DNA from: an uncultured Sphingomonadales bacterium
Lineage (GTDB): Bacteria > Pseudomonadota > Alphaproteobacteria > Sphingomonadales > Sphingomonadaceae
DNA: 11,890 bases
Assembly (NCBI GenBank): GCA_903828025.1
Contig: CAIKKO010000484.1
Coordinates: 1-11,890, forward strand
Direction: 5' to 3'
Shown here: positions 1-5,540 of the stretch, one piece after another
Layout: every line of letters starts with the position of its first letter
Position numbering within the stretch: position 1 is the first letter of the stretch
Made by a program: the position numbers and the translations under genes
The notes under the pieces: generated by a model
Database searches by the model: none
Told to the model about the DNA's origin: nothing
The model's input: the letters and a program-made list of their open reading frames with translations, nothing else

Positions 1-22
1 CTGAAGGGGAGGGGCTCGAAGG

Positions 23-772
23 ATGACCATGCTCGAAATCCAGAATCTCTTCGCCACCGTTGCGGACAAGCCGATCCTCAAGGGGCTTTCGCTCACCATC
101 AACGCGGGCGAAATCCATGCCATCATGGGTCCCAACGGGGCGGGCAAATCAACGCTGGGTTACACGCTCGGCGGGCGGCCCGGCTATGCGGTGACCGGCG
201 GCACGGTAGAATTTGACGGGCAGGATCTGCTCGCGCTGGAGCCGCACGAGCGCGCGGCGGCGGGGTTGTTTCTGGGGTTCCAGTATCCGGTCGAAATTCC
301 CGGCGTCTCCAACCTGCAGTTCTTGCGCGAGGCGCTCAATGCCCAGCGCAAGGTGCATGAGCTGGAGCCGCTTTCGGGTGCGGCGTTCATCAAGCTGGCC
401 AAGGAGCAGGCCGCGCTGCTGCGGTTTGACATGGACATGCTCAAGCGCCCGGTAAACGTGGGCTTTTCGGGCGGCGAGAAGAAGCGCGCCGAGATGGTGC
501 AGATGGGCATCCTCGCGCCCAAGCTGGCGATTCTGGACGAGACCGACAGCGGCCTCGATATCGACGCGCTGCGCATCTGCGGCGAGGGCATCAACGCGAT
601 CATGCGCAAACCGGATAAAGCCGTGCTGCTGATCACGCACTACCAACGGCTGCTCGATTACGTGAAGCCGGACTTTGTCCATGTGCTCGCGGGCGGGCGG
701 ATCGTGAAATCGGGCGGGCCGGAACTGGCGCTCGAACTCGAAGAGCATGGTTATGAGGCCGTGGCAGCATGA
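23..772 (+). CDS. sufC: Fe-S cluster assembly ATPase SufC
   Basis: SufC is the cytoplasmic ABC-type ATPase that works with SufB and SufD in the scaffold that builds iron-sulfur clusters. At 249 residues it has the usual family length. All ATPase motifs are present: Walker A GPNGAGKST at residues 36-44, Q-loop Gln87 in FQYP, signature FSGGEKKR at 148-155, Walker B ending in LDE at 171-173, and the H-loop His206 in LLITHY. The FSGGEKKRAE signature and the DETDSGLD stretch are typical of SufC rather than of transporter ATPases, and there is no membrane domain. Two starts are possible: ATG at 23, or ATG at 29, for which GAAGG at 18-22 would be the better-spaced ribosome binding site. The stop overlaps the next gene by four bases (ATGA), suggesting translational coupling. 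A TGA at 2-4 may be the end of an upstream gene, probably sufB, but this cannot be confirmed here. Confidence 0.97.
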   Translation: MTMLEIQNLFATVADKPILKGLSLTINAGEIHAIMGPNGAGKSTLGYTLGGRPGYAVTGGTVEFDGQDLLALEPHERAAAGLFLGFQYPVEIPGVSNLQFLREALNAQRKVHELEPLSGAAFIKLAKEQAALLRFDMDMLKRPVNVGFSGGEKKRAEMVQMGILAPKLAILDETDSGLDIDALRICGEGINAIMRKPDKAVLLITHYQRLLDYVKPDFVHVLAGGRIVKSGGPELALELEEHGYEAVAA

Positions 773-1119
773 GCGCGCTGCTGGCCCTTGCAGCGGCTGC
801 AGTGATGCCGCCCGCGTTCCTTGGCGATTGGGCACCCTCGGCGGCCGCCTGCGCAGACAAGTATGCCCGGCGCATCGTGACCGCTCCGATGAACACCGAG
901 GGTGATTACTGGGGCGTGGTCAAGGCGGTCGAGGTCGTGACGCCCACACACCTCATCGTGCACGAAGGCGATGACGATTTCGGCGTGATGCTGACGGCGG
1001 ACTATGCGCTGGGGCCGGACGGCAAGACGATGACGCTGCGCATTCTGGACCGCAACTGCAGCAAGGTGCCCGAAGCGCCGATTGCGCTGGTGCGCTGTGA
1101 GACGCCGCATGGGCAGTGA
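769..1119 (+). CDS. small exported-looking protein of unknown function inside the SUF operon
   Basis: I do not recognise this 116-residue protein. Residues 1-17 are almost entirely Ala, Leu, Val, Met, Pro and Phe, like a signal peptide core, although there is no Lys or Arg in front of it as a classical signal would have. The remainder is hydrophilic and short, with a GDWAPS segment at 19-24 followed by Cys28, and with Cys97 and Cys110 near the C-terminus. This suggests a small periplasmic domain that might hold a disulfide. There is no recognisable Fe-S ligand pattern, ATPase motif or sulfurtransferase motif. Its ATG overlaps the sufC stop by four bases (ATGA), and its end overlaps the ATG of sufD by 11 bases, so it is very likely translated as part of the suf transcript. 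A periplasmic protein in a cytosolic pathway is unexpected, and a functional link to Fe-S assembly is only inferred from position. Confidence 0.75.
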   Translation: MSALLALAAAAVMPPAFLGDWAPSAAACADKYARRIVTAPMNTEGDYWGVVKAVEVVTPTHLIVHEGDDDFGVMLTADYALGPDGKTMTLRILDRNCSKVPEAPIALVRCETPHGQ

Positions 1120-1855
1120 TTTGGCGACTCTGGCTCTCCCTACCCGGGCCGACGAGGCCTTTCGCTACGCTGATCTGGCGTCGCTCGCGCCGCTGTGGCC
1201 GATCGCGCCGCAGGTGATCCATGTGCCAGCCGGACAGAGCGAGGCGCTGGCGATCACCGCGCTCGGTGCTGGTGCCGAAGTGCGCGATATCGCGATCACG
1301 CTGGAGGCGGGCGCGTCGTTCGATCTGCGCGTGCTCAATGCGGGCGGGGCTTATGGGCGGATTGCGGTGACAGCGACGCTCGGCAAGGGCGCGTCGTTTC
1401 ACTTCGGCGCGGCGCAGCTTGGCGGCGGGGCGCAGACGCTCGAGATCGTGACCGAAGTGCGCCATCTGGAGCCCGATGCGGTGAGCCGGCAGGTCGTGCG
1501 CTCGGTGCTAGGCGGGACCGCCACCGGCACGTATCTCGGCAAAGTCCATGTCGCGCGCGGGGCCGTCGGCACCGACGGCGCGCAATCAATCCGCGCGATG
1601 CTGCTGGCGCGCACCGCGACCGCCAATGCGCGGCCCGAGCTTGAGATCTACGCCGACGACGTGAAGTGCGCGCATGGCTGCGCGGTGGGTGAACTGGACA
1701 TGCAAGGGCTGTTTTACCTGCAATCGCGCGGGCTGCCGCCAGCGGAGGCGAAGAAGCTGATGCTGCATGCGTTTATCGCAGAGGCTTTTGTCGGCGCGCC
1801 GGAGGCGGAAGGCCTGACCGAGGCGGCGCTGGCGGCGCTGGAGGGCTTGCTGTGA
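1109..1855 (+). CDS. sufD: Fe-S cluster assembly protein SufD
   Basis: SufD pairs with SufB and SufC in the cytosolic scaffold complex and is thought to help iron entry. The protein is a right-handed beta-helix family member with the diagnostic SufBD C-terminal block: NARPELEIYADDVKCAHG at residues 173-190, then AVGELD, FYLQSRGL and a helical tail ending near residue 248. Cys187 and His189 match the Cys and His (358 and 360 of E. coli SufD) known to matter for function. At 248 residues it is much shorter than the roughly 420-residue E. coli protein. The missing part is N-terminal, and such short SufD proteins are, from memory, usual in sphingomonads. I chose ATG 1109. The frame stays open upstream to a TTG at 1082, but that would lie deep inside the preceding gene. 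The end overlaps the sufS start by four bases (GTGA). Confidence 0.95.
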   Translation: MGSDLATLALPTRADEAFRYADLASLAPLWPIAPQVIHVPAGQSEALAITALGAGAEVRDIAITLEAGASFDLRVLNAGGAYGRIAVTATLGKGASFHFGAAQLGGGAQTLEIVTEVRHLEPDAVSRQVVRSVLGGTATGTYLGKVHVARGAVGTDGAQSIRAMLLARTATANARPELEIYADDVKCAHGCAVGELDMQGLFYLQSRGLPPAEAKKLMLHAFIAEAFVGAPEAEGLTEAALAALEGLL

Positions 1856-3105
1856 GCGAGGTGCTTGGTCTGAACGTGCCCCTCCACCATCCTGCGGATG
1901 GTCCCCCTCCCCCGTTGGGGGGGGAATGGCCGGGCTTGCTCAACGCTCAGGGGCAGCGTTGGCACTATCTCGATACCGCCGCCACGGCGCAGAAGCCGCA
2001 AGTGGTGATCGACGCGATGACGCGCGCGATGGGCCGCGATTACGCCACCGTCCACCGCGGCGTTTATACGCGCTCGGCGGAAATGACGCTGGCTTATGAA
2101 GCGGCGCGGCGCACGGTTGCGGCGCTGATCGGCGGGGCGGAGCACGAGCTGGTGTTCACGCGCGGCGCGACCGAGGCGATCAACCTCGTCGCGCAGAGCT
2201 GGGGCGCTCACACCCTGAAGCCGGGGGACCGGGTGCTGCTCTCGCAGCTGGAGCACCATTCGAACATCGTGCCCTGGCAGCTGATCCGCGCGCGAACCGG
2301 CCTTGAAATCGACGTCTGCCCGCTGACCGAGGACGGCCGGATTGATCTCGATGCGGCGGAACGCATGCTCACCCCGGCGCACAAGCTGGTGGCCTTTGCG
2401 CATGTCTCGAACGTGCTGGGCTCGGTGCTCGATGCGCCGCGTGCGGTCGCGCTGGCGCATGCGGTGGGGGCGAAGATCCTGCTCGATGGGTGCCAGTCCG
2501 TCGCGCGGCTGCCGGTCGATGTCGCGGCGCTGGGCTGTGATTTCTATGTGTTCTCGGGCCACAAGCTCTATGGCCCGACCGGGATTGGCGCGCTGTGGGC
2601 GAAGGCGGCCATTCTCGACGCGATGCCGCCATGGCAGGGCGGCGGCTCGATGATCGACCGCGTGACCTTTGCCGAGACGACCTGGGCCCCCGCGCCGCAG
2701 CGGTTCGAGGCCGGAACGCCCGCGATTGTCGAAGCGATTGCCTTTGGCGCGGCGGCGGATTTCGTTTCGGCGCAAGGCCTTGCCCCGATCCATGCGCATG
2801 AGGCGGCGTTGGTTGGCAAGGCGCGCGAGGCGCTCGGGCGGATCAATTCGGTGCGGTTGTTCGGCCCGGCAGAGAGCGCCGGGATCGTCAGCTTTGCGCT
2901 CGAAGGCGTGCATCCGCACGATCTCGGCACGATTCTGGACGAGGAAAACGTCGCGATCCGCGCCGGGCATCATTGCGCCCAGCCGTTGATGGAGCACCTT
3001 GGCGTGCCCGCCACGGCGCGCGCCAGCTTCGGCATCTACAGCGATGAAAGCGATATCGCCGCGCTCGTGCGCGGGATCGAACGAACGATTAGGATTTTCG
3101 GGTGA
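1852..3105 (+). CDS. sufS: SufS-type cysteine desulfurase
   Basis: This group II PLP-dependent cysteine desulfurase takes sulfur from L-cysteine and carries it as a persulfide for cluster assembly. The 417-residue sequence aligns throughout with SufS of E. coli as I recall it. His135 in EHHSN stacks on PLP, Asp212 and Gln215 lie in LDGCQS, the PLP Lys237 is in SGHKLYGPTG, and the catalytic Cys375 is in RAGHHCAQPLM. The RFEAGTP segment at 284-290 is also conserved. The start is a GTG overlapping the sufD stop (GTGA). The N-terminus is odd. Residues 10-24 (Pro-, His- and Gly-rich) replace the usual first helix and are encoded by a hairpin-forming, C/G-run repeat listed separately. From WPGLL (residue 26) onward the family pattern resumes. 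Sulfur acceptors SufE or SufU are not in the window. Confidence 0.96.
   Translation: MSEVLGLNVPLHHPADGPPPPLGGEWPGLLNAQGQRWHYLDTAATAQKPQVVIDAMTRAMGRDYATVHRGVYTRSAEMTLAYEAARRTVAALIGGAEHELVFTRGATEAINLVAQSWGAHTLKPGDRVLLSQLEHHSNIVPWQLIRARTGLEIDVCPLTEDGRIDLDAAERMLTPAHKLVAFAHVSNVLGSVLDAPRAVALAHAVGAKILLDGCQSVARLPVDVAALGCDFYVFSGHKLYGPTGIGALWAKAAILDAMPPWQGGGSMIDRVTFAETTWAPAPQRFEAGTPAIVEAIAFGAAADFVSAQGLAPIHAHEAALVGKAREALGRINSVRLFGPAESAGIVSFALEGVHPHDLGTILDEENVAIRAGHHCAQPLMEHLGVPATARASFGIYSDESDIAALVRGIERTIRIFG
1879..1924 (+). repeat. palindromic GC-rich repeat inside the 5' end of sufS
   Basis: This stretch has two adjoining hairpins. The first has a 7-base stem, ACCATCC at 1886-1892 with GGATGGT at 1896-1902, and a TGC loop. 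The second has a C-run at 1909-1913 facing a G-run at 1917-1924 across a short spacer. It reads like the short intergenic palindromes common in GC-rich alphaproteobacteria, yet it is translated in frame as residues 10-24 of SufS. Its family was not confirmed by counting other copies, because none with the same core lies in this window. Confidence 0.5.
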
Positions 3106-3115
3106 GGATCTTCGG

Positions 3116-3598
3116 ATGAGTGGAGAAGAACGCAAGTTCGTGGTCGAGGAAGTCGAAGCGGTGGAAGCGCCGCAGCGCGCCTTCGTCGAGCAGGCTGTGG
3201 AAGAGACAGCGGCGGAAAAGCTTGAACGCAAGCGCGACTATCTCGACGGCTTTCTGGCGGCGCAGCCCGCAGCAGCGGCCCCCGGCGAGCCGGGCGGTGA
3301 AATCTACGAAGCCGTGGTCAGCGCGCTGCGCGAGATTTTCGATCCGGAAATCCCGGTCAATATCTATGACCTTGGCCTGATTTACGGCGTCGATGTGAGC
3401 CCGGAAGGCTCGGTCGTGGTGAGCATGACTTTGACCACGCCGCATTGCCCGGTGGCCGAATCAATGCCCGCCGAAGTCGAGCTGCGTGTCGAGGCGGTAC
3501 CCGGTGTGCGCGACGCCGAGGTCAATCTGGTGTGGGATCCGCCGTGGGACCCGCAGAAAATGAGCGACGACGCCAAGCTTGAACTGGGAATGCTCTGA
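3116..3598 (+). CDS. sufT: SufT, DUF59/MIP18-family Fe-S assembly protein
   Basis: SufT proteins are auxiliary factors for maturing Fe-S proteins and belong to the MIP18 (DUF59) family. The domain spans about residues 62-155 of 160. It carries the signature DPEIPVNIYDLGLIY (76-90), TLTTPHCP with the conserved Cys111, and the C-terminal VNLVWDPPWDPQKMSDDAK stretch. Ahead of it is a charged, mostly acidic N-terminal extension of about 50 residues, rich in Glu and probably helical, joined by an Ala/Pro linker (51-60). I chose ATG 3116 because GAGGA at 3104-3108 sits seven bases before it. The frame is open further upstream, but only inside sufS. The gap to the sufS stop is 10 bases, so it belongs to the same transcript. 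Confidence 0.93.
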   Translation: MSGEERKFVVEEVEAVEAPQRAFVEQAVEETAAEKLERKRDYLDGFLAAQPAAAAPGEPGGEIYEAVVSALREIFDPEIPVNIYDLGLIYGVDVSPEGSVVVSMTLTTPHCPVAESMPAEVELRVEAVPGVRDAEVNLVWDPPWDPQKMSDDAKLELGML

Positions 3599-3602
3599 GC
3601 GT

Positions 3603-3703
3603 TTCCCTCCCGCCGGCGGGAGGGGTTAGGGGTGGGCAAGGGCCCGGTGCATCCCTACATAGCAAAAGGCCCACCCCCGGCCCCTCCCGCAAACGGGAGG
3701 GGG
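3603..3703. repeat. inverted pair of hairpin repeat units filling the sufT-sufA spacer
   Basis: The left unit is 3603-3637 and the right unit, inverted, is 3669-3703. They share 27 of 35 positions, arranged as fixed blocks CCCTCCCG, GCGGGAGGGG and GGGGTGGGC separated by variable triplets. Each unit also forms its own hairpin: the left has a perfect 20-base palindrome at 3605-3624, and the right has a 9-base stem, 3681-3689 with 3694-3702. RNA could fold either as two hairpins or as one long stem enclosing 3638-3668. This resembles REP/BIME-type composite elements. It may insulate or stabilise parts of the suf message or reduce read-through into sufA, which is inference. Confidence 0.75.
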
Positions 3704-3707
3704 GAGA
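3696..3707 (+). promoter_or_regulatory. ribosome binding site of sufA, merging with the repeat
   Basis: The purine run GGAGGGGGGAGA precedes the GTG at 3715. Its last part (3703-3707) is spaced seven bases from the start, as expected for a Shine-Dalgarno site. Most of the run is the 3' arm of the right hairpin of the spacer repeat, so folding of the repeat could affect initiation. Confidence 0.5.
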
Positions 3708-3714
3708 CAGTGTA

Positions 3715-4083
3715 GTGACCGAGACCATCACCCGCCCCACAGCCCGCCAGCGCCCCGCCGCCGTGATCCTCACGCCATCGGCCGAGGCGCGCATTGCCAA
3801 GCTGATGCAGTCTGCGCCCGAGGGTGCGATCGGGGTCAAGCTATCGACCCCGCGCCGGGGCTGCTCCGGGCTGGCCTATTCGGTCGATTATGTGGATGCG
3901 GCCAATCCGATGGACGAGCGGATCGAGACGCCGGGCGGGACGTTTTTCATCGACGGCGGCTCGGTGCTCTATCTGATCGGCAGCACGATGGACTGGCAGG
4001 AAGACGATTTCACCGCCGGGTTCGTGTTCCAGAACCCCAATGCCAAAGGCAGCTGCGGCTGCGGCGAAAGCTTTACGATTTAA
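3715..4083 (+). CDS. sufA: A-type Fe-S carrier protein (SufA/IscA/HesB family)
   Basis: A-type carriers receive clusters from the scaffold and pass them to apo-proteins in the cytosol. The 122-residue protein has the three ligand cysteines of the family: Cys50 in RRGCSGLAY, and Cys114 and Cys116 in GSCGCGESF. The HesB core runs from about residue 17 to the end, with a short polar N-terminal tail rich in Thr, Arg and Pro. The start is GTG 3715, the only initiation codon upstream of the conserved domain that has a suitable purine-rich site. It is the last gene of the suf cluster and is separated from sufT by a 116-base spacer full of repeats, so its expression may be set apart from the tightly coupled genes upstream. 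SufA, IscA and ErpA are hard to separate by sequence, and the name here rests on the operon. Confidence 0.92.
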   Translation: MTETITRPTARQRPAAVILTPSAEARIAKLMQSAPEGAIGVKLSTPRRGCSGLAYSVDYVDAANPMDERIETPGGTFFIDGGSVLYLIGSTMDWQEDDFTAGFVFQNPNAKGSCGCGESFTI

Positions 4084-4102
4084 CCGGCCTACTCAAAGCG
4101 CC

Positions 4103-4429
4103 TCAGAGCCTGCGCAGCCTGATCGGTGCGGGGTCGGTGAGCAGGGTGTCGACTTGCGCGGACCCCAGCGGCCGGGCAAATTCCAGCCCCAGCCGCGCGC
4201 GATCTGACCAGCGGATGATGGCCCGCGTCACGACCGTGCCGAAGTCGATCTCGACAAACTGGCCATTGCTGCCGTCAGCCAGGTCGCCCGTTTCGATCTG
4301 GCAGCCAAAGCGCGAAATGTCGAAGATGCGCTGGATGCGGCCGCTCTGCCCCTCGCCCGCGCGCTGGCGCTGGACGCGGCGGTTCTCCACCTCGATGTCC
4401 TGCGACGGCATTCTGGCCAGAGTTTGCAT
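4103..4429 (-). CDS. small PilZ-like protein, possible cyclic-di-GMP binder
   Basis: The 108-residue protein looks like a single PilZ domain. Both nucleotide-binding motifs of that family can be read: RxxxR at Arg17-Arg21 and [D/N]xSxxG at Asp37-Gly42 (DISRFG). They are followed by beta-strand-like segments: QFVEIDFG, the Val/Arg/Ile stretch around 66-73, and RLGLEF at 79-84. PilZ proteins bind cyclic di-GMP and alter motility, polysaccharide synthesis or cell-cycle functions, but no effector domain is attached and neighbours do not point to a target. Start ATG 4429 is supported by GGGG at 4436-4439, six bases upstream. The 90-base gap to the upstream minus-strand gene leaves room for its own promoter. 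It ends 19 bases from the convergent sufA. The assignment is by motif only. Confidence 0.7.
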   Translation of the reverse strand: MQTLARMPSQDIEVENRRVQRQRAGEGQSGRIQRIFDISRFGCQIETGDLADGSNGQFVEIDFGTVVTRAIIRWSDRARLGLEFARPLGSAQVDTLLTDPAPIRLRRL

Positions 4430-4519
4430 ACGTTACCCCACTGCGATGCGAGCCTTATGCCGTGCAGCGGGTAAACGCTTCCTGTGCTGGTAATGCCTAA
4501 CCGCGGGTGAACGGCCGTT

Positions 4520-5476
4520 TCAGGCCGCTTCGGCGAGAAACGCGATCAGCGCTTGTTCCAGCGGATCGGTCTGGTGATCCGCCGCGATCCGGCCATCGAG
4601 CCATTGGTGTTCGGGCGTCGTGACGGCAGCGGCGGCATCGGCCTCTCCAGCGATATCCCGCGCCGGGGCTTCACCGCCCGCGAGGATATCGTGCGCAGCA
4701 ACGCCGAGGTCCGCCGCGCGAACGTGGGCCATGCGGCCGAAGAACCGGCTGAGGCTGCTGGACGTGTCGTTCATGAAGGTTTCGAGCTGGGCCGCACGTT
4801 CGCGCGTTACGCTGCGCGCATTGCTCCAGCCTTGCAGGTAGTTGCCCACGCCTTGCACGAACAGGCGCTGCCATTCGGGCGCATTGGCCGCGCCCAAGGT
4901 CGCGTCCTTGATGCGGAAGAGCATTTCGGCCTCGGCCTGGCTGACCGCTGCGGGCCGGTCGCCGCCACTGGCAAAGATCATGCGGCGCAAGAGCTTGCAT
5001 TCGGCTGCGGTTATGCAACCGGCGTCGAGCGCGCCGCCGTCGCGGGTCGGCCCCTCGCCTGAGAGCACCGCGCGTTCGATCTGGCTGAGCGCATAGGCCT
5101 TGAACGAATCCGGTGTACCCAGCGCCTTTTCGAGCACCTTCACCATGAGTTCAAGCTCGGCCACCGAATCGAGGCGGCCATCGCGGTCGAGGTTCGCCAT
5201 GAGCCAGTCTGCGGTCTGCTGCGCGACATAGCCTTTGGGCTGCGTGCCGTTGACGACATAGTCGCCCACTGCCTCAACTAGGAAATCGGTCCACTCGGGG
5301 CTCTTGTCCGCCACGAGGTCGTTGATCGCGAGGATCGCCTCGGCCTCATCGCCGTCGATCACCCCGTCGGGCCAGGCGACGCGGCGCAGGGCGAGCACTT
5401 CGTCGGCCGTGATCGTGCCGTCGGCAGCGGCCTGCTTGGCCAGCTCGGGGAAATTCATCGTCATCGGCAGGTCCAT
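4520..5476 (-). CDS. unrecognised protein with two related internal repeats
   Basis: I do not recognise the family. With an upstream GTG at 5485 counted as residue 1 the protein has 321 residues; the first ATG (5476) is residue 4, and further ATGs are residues 8 and 10. None has a convincing ribosome binding site, and I use the first ATG. There is no signal peptide or membrane span. Residues 25-97 and 158-238 are homologous to each other: ITADEVLALRRVAW matches ITAAECKLLRRMIF, and the later SPEWTDFLVEAVGDYV matches APEWQRLFVQGVGNYL. The layout recalls helical TerB-like repeats. Three short DG-x-I/L segments (22-29, 40-48, 102-109) resemble the second half of EF-hand loops but are incomplete. 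The C-terminal 80 residues are Ala-rich with no visible motif. It lies 64 bases after thrS on the same strand and may share its transcript. Confidence 0.8.
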   Translation of the reverse strand: MDLPMTMNFPELAKQAAADGTITADEVLALRRVAWPDGVIDGDEAEAILAINDLVADKSPEWTDFLVEAVGDYVVNGTQPKGYVAQQTADWLMANLDRDGRLDSVAELELMVKVLEKALGTPDSFKAYALSQIERAVLSGEGPTRDGGALDAGCITAAECKLLRRMIFASGGDRPAAVSQAEAEMLFRIKDATLGAANAPEWQRLFVQGVGNYLQGWSNARSVTRERAAQLETFMNDTSSSLSRFFGRMAHVRAADLGVAAHDILAGGEAPARDIAGEADAAAAVTTPEHQWLDGRIAADHQTDPLEQALIAFLAEAA

Positions 5477-5509
5477 CCGGTCCACTTGCGGTGGACACTT
5501 ATGGACCGG
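5470..5509 (-). repeat. overlapping inverted repeats at the start of the duplicated-domain gene
   Basis: CCGGTCCA at 5477-5484 pairs with TGGACCGG at 5502-5509. The shorter GTCCAC at 5480-5485 pairs with GTGGAC at 5491-5496 across TTGCG. A further GGTCCA lies at 5470-5475. The two stems share an arm and exclude each other. In the minus-strand message they lie between the thrS stop and the next start, and would cover the possible GTG start. There is no T-run, so a simple terminator is unlikely. Confidence 0.45.
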
Positions 5510-5540
5510 GGAGGGTTTATTTCAGGTTACGAGACCCCGC

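Noticed and set aside
1082..1108. TTG-initiated upstream extension of sufD
   Set aside because: It would overlap the preceding gene by 38 bases and add residues (RWCAVRRR) unlike SufD, while ATG 1109 fits the tight coupling.
1941..1961. CAACGCT / AGCGTTG hairpin with a 7-base loop inside sufS
   Set aside because: A perfect 7-base stem, but it lies in conserved-looking coding sequence and such a stem can arise by chance in a window of this size.
1714..3231. 505-residue minus-strand frame across sufS
   Set aside because: It lies opposite the certain sufS gene; the product is Arg/Ala-rich with no domain pattern, a codon-bias shadow.
4513..4528. CGGCC/GGCCG hairpin overlapping the end of the duplicated-domain gene as a terminator
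   Set aside because: Only a five-base stem overlapping the stop codon, with no T-run in either direction.
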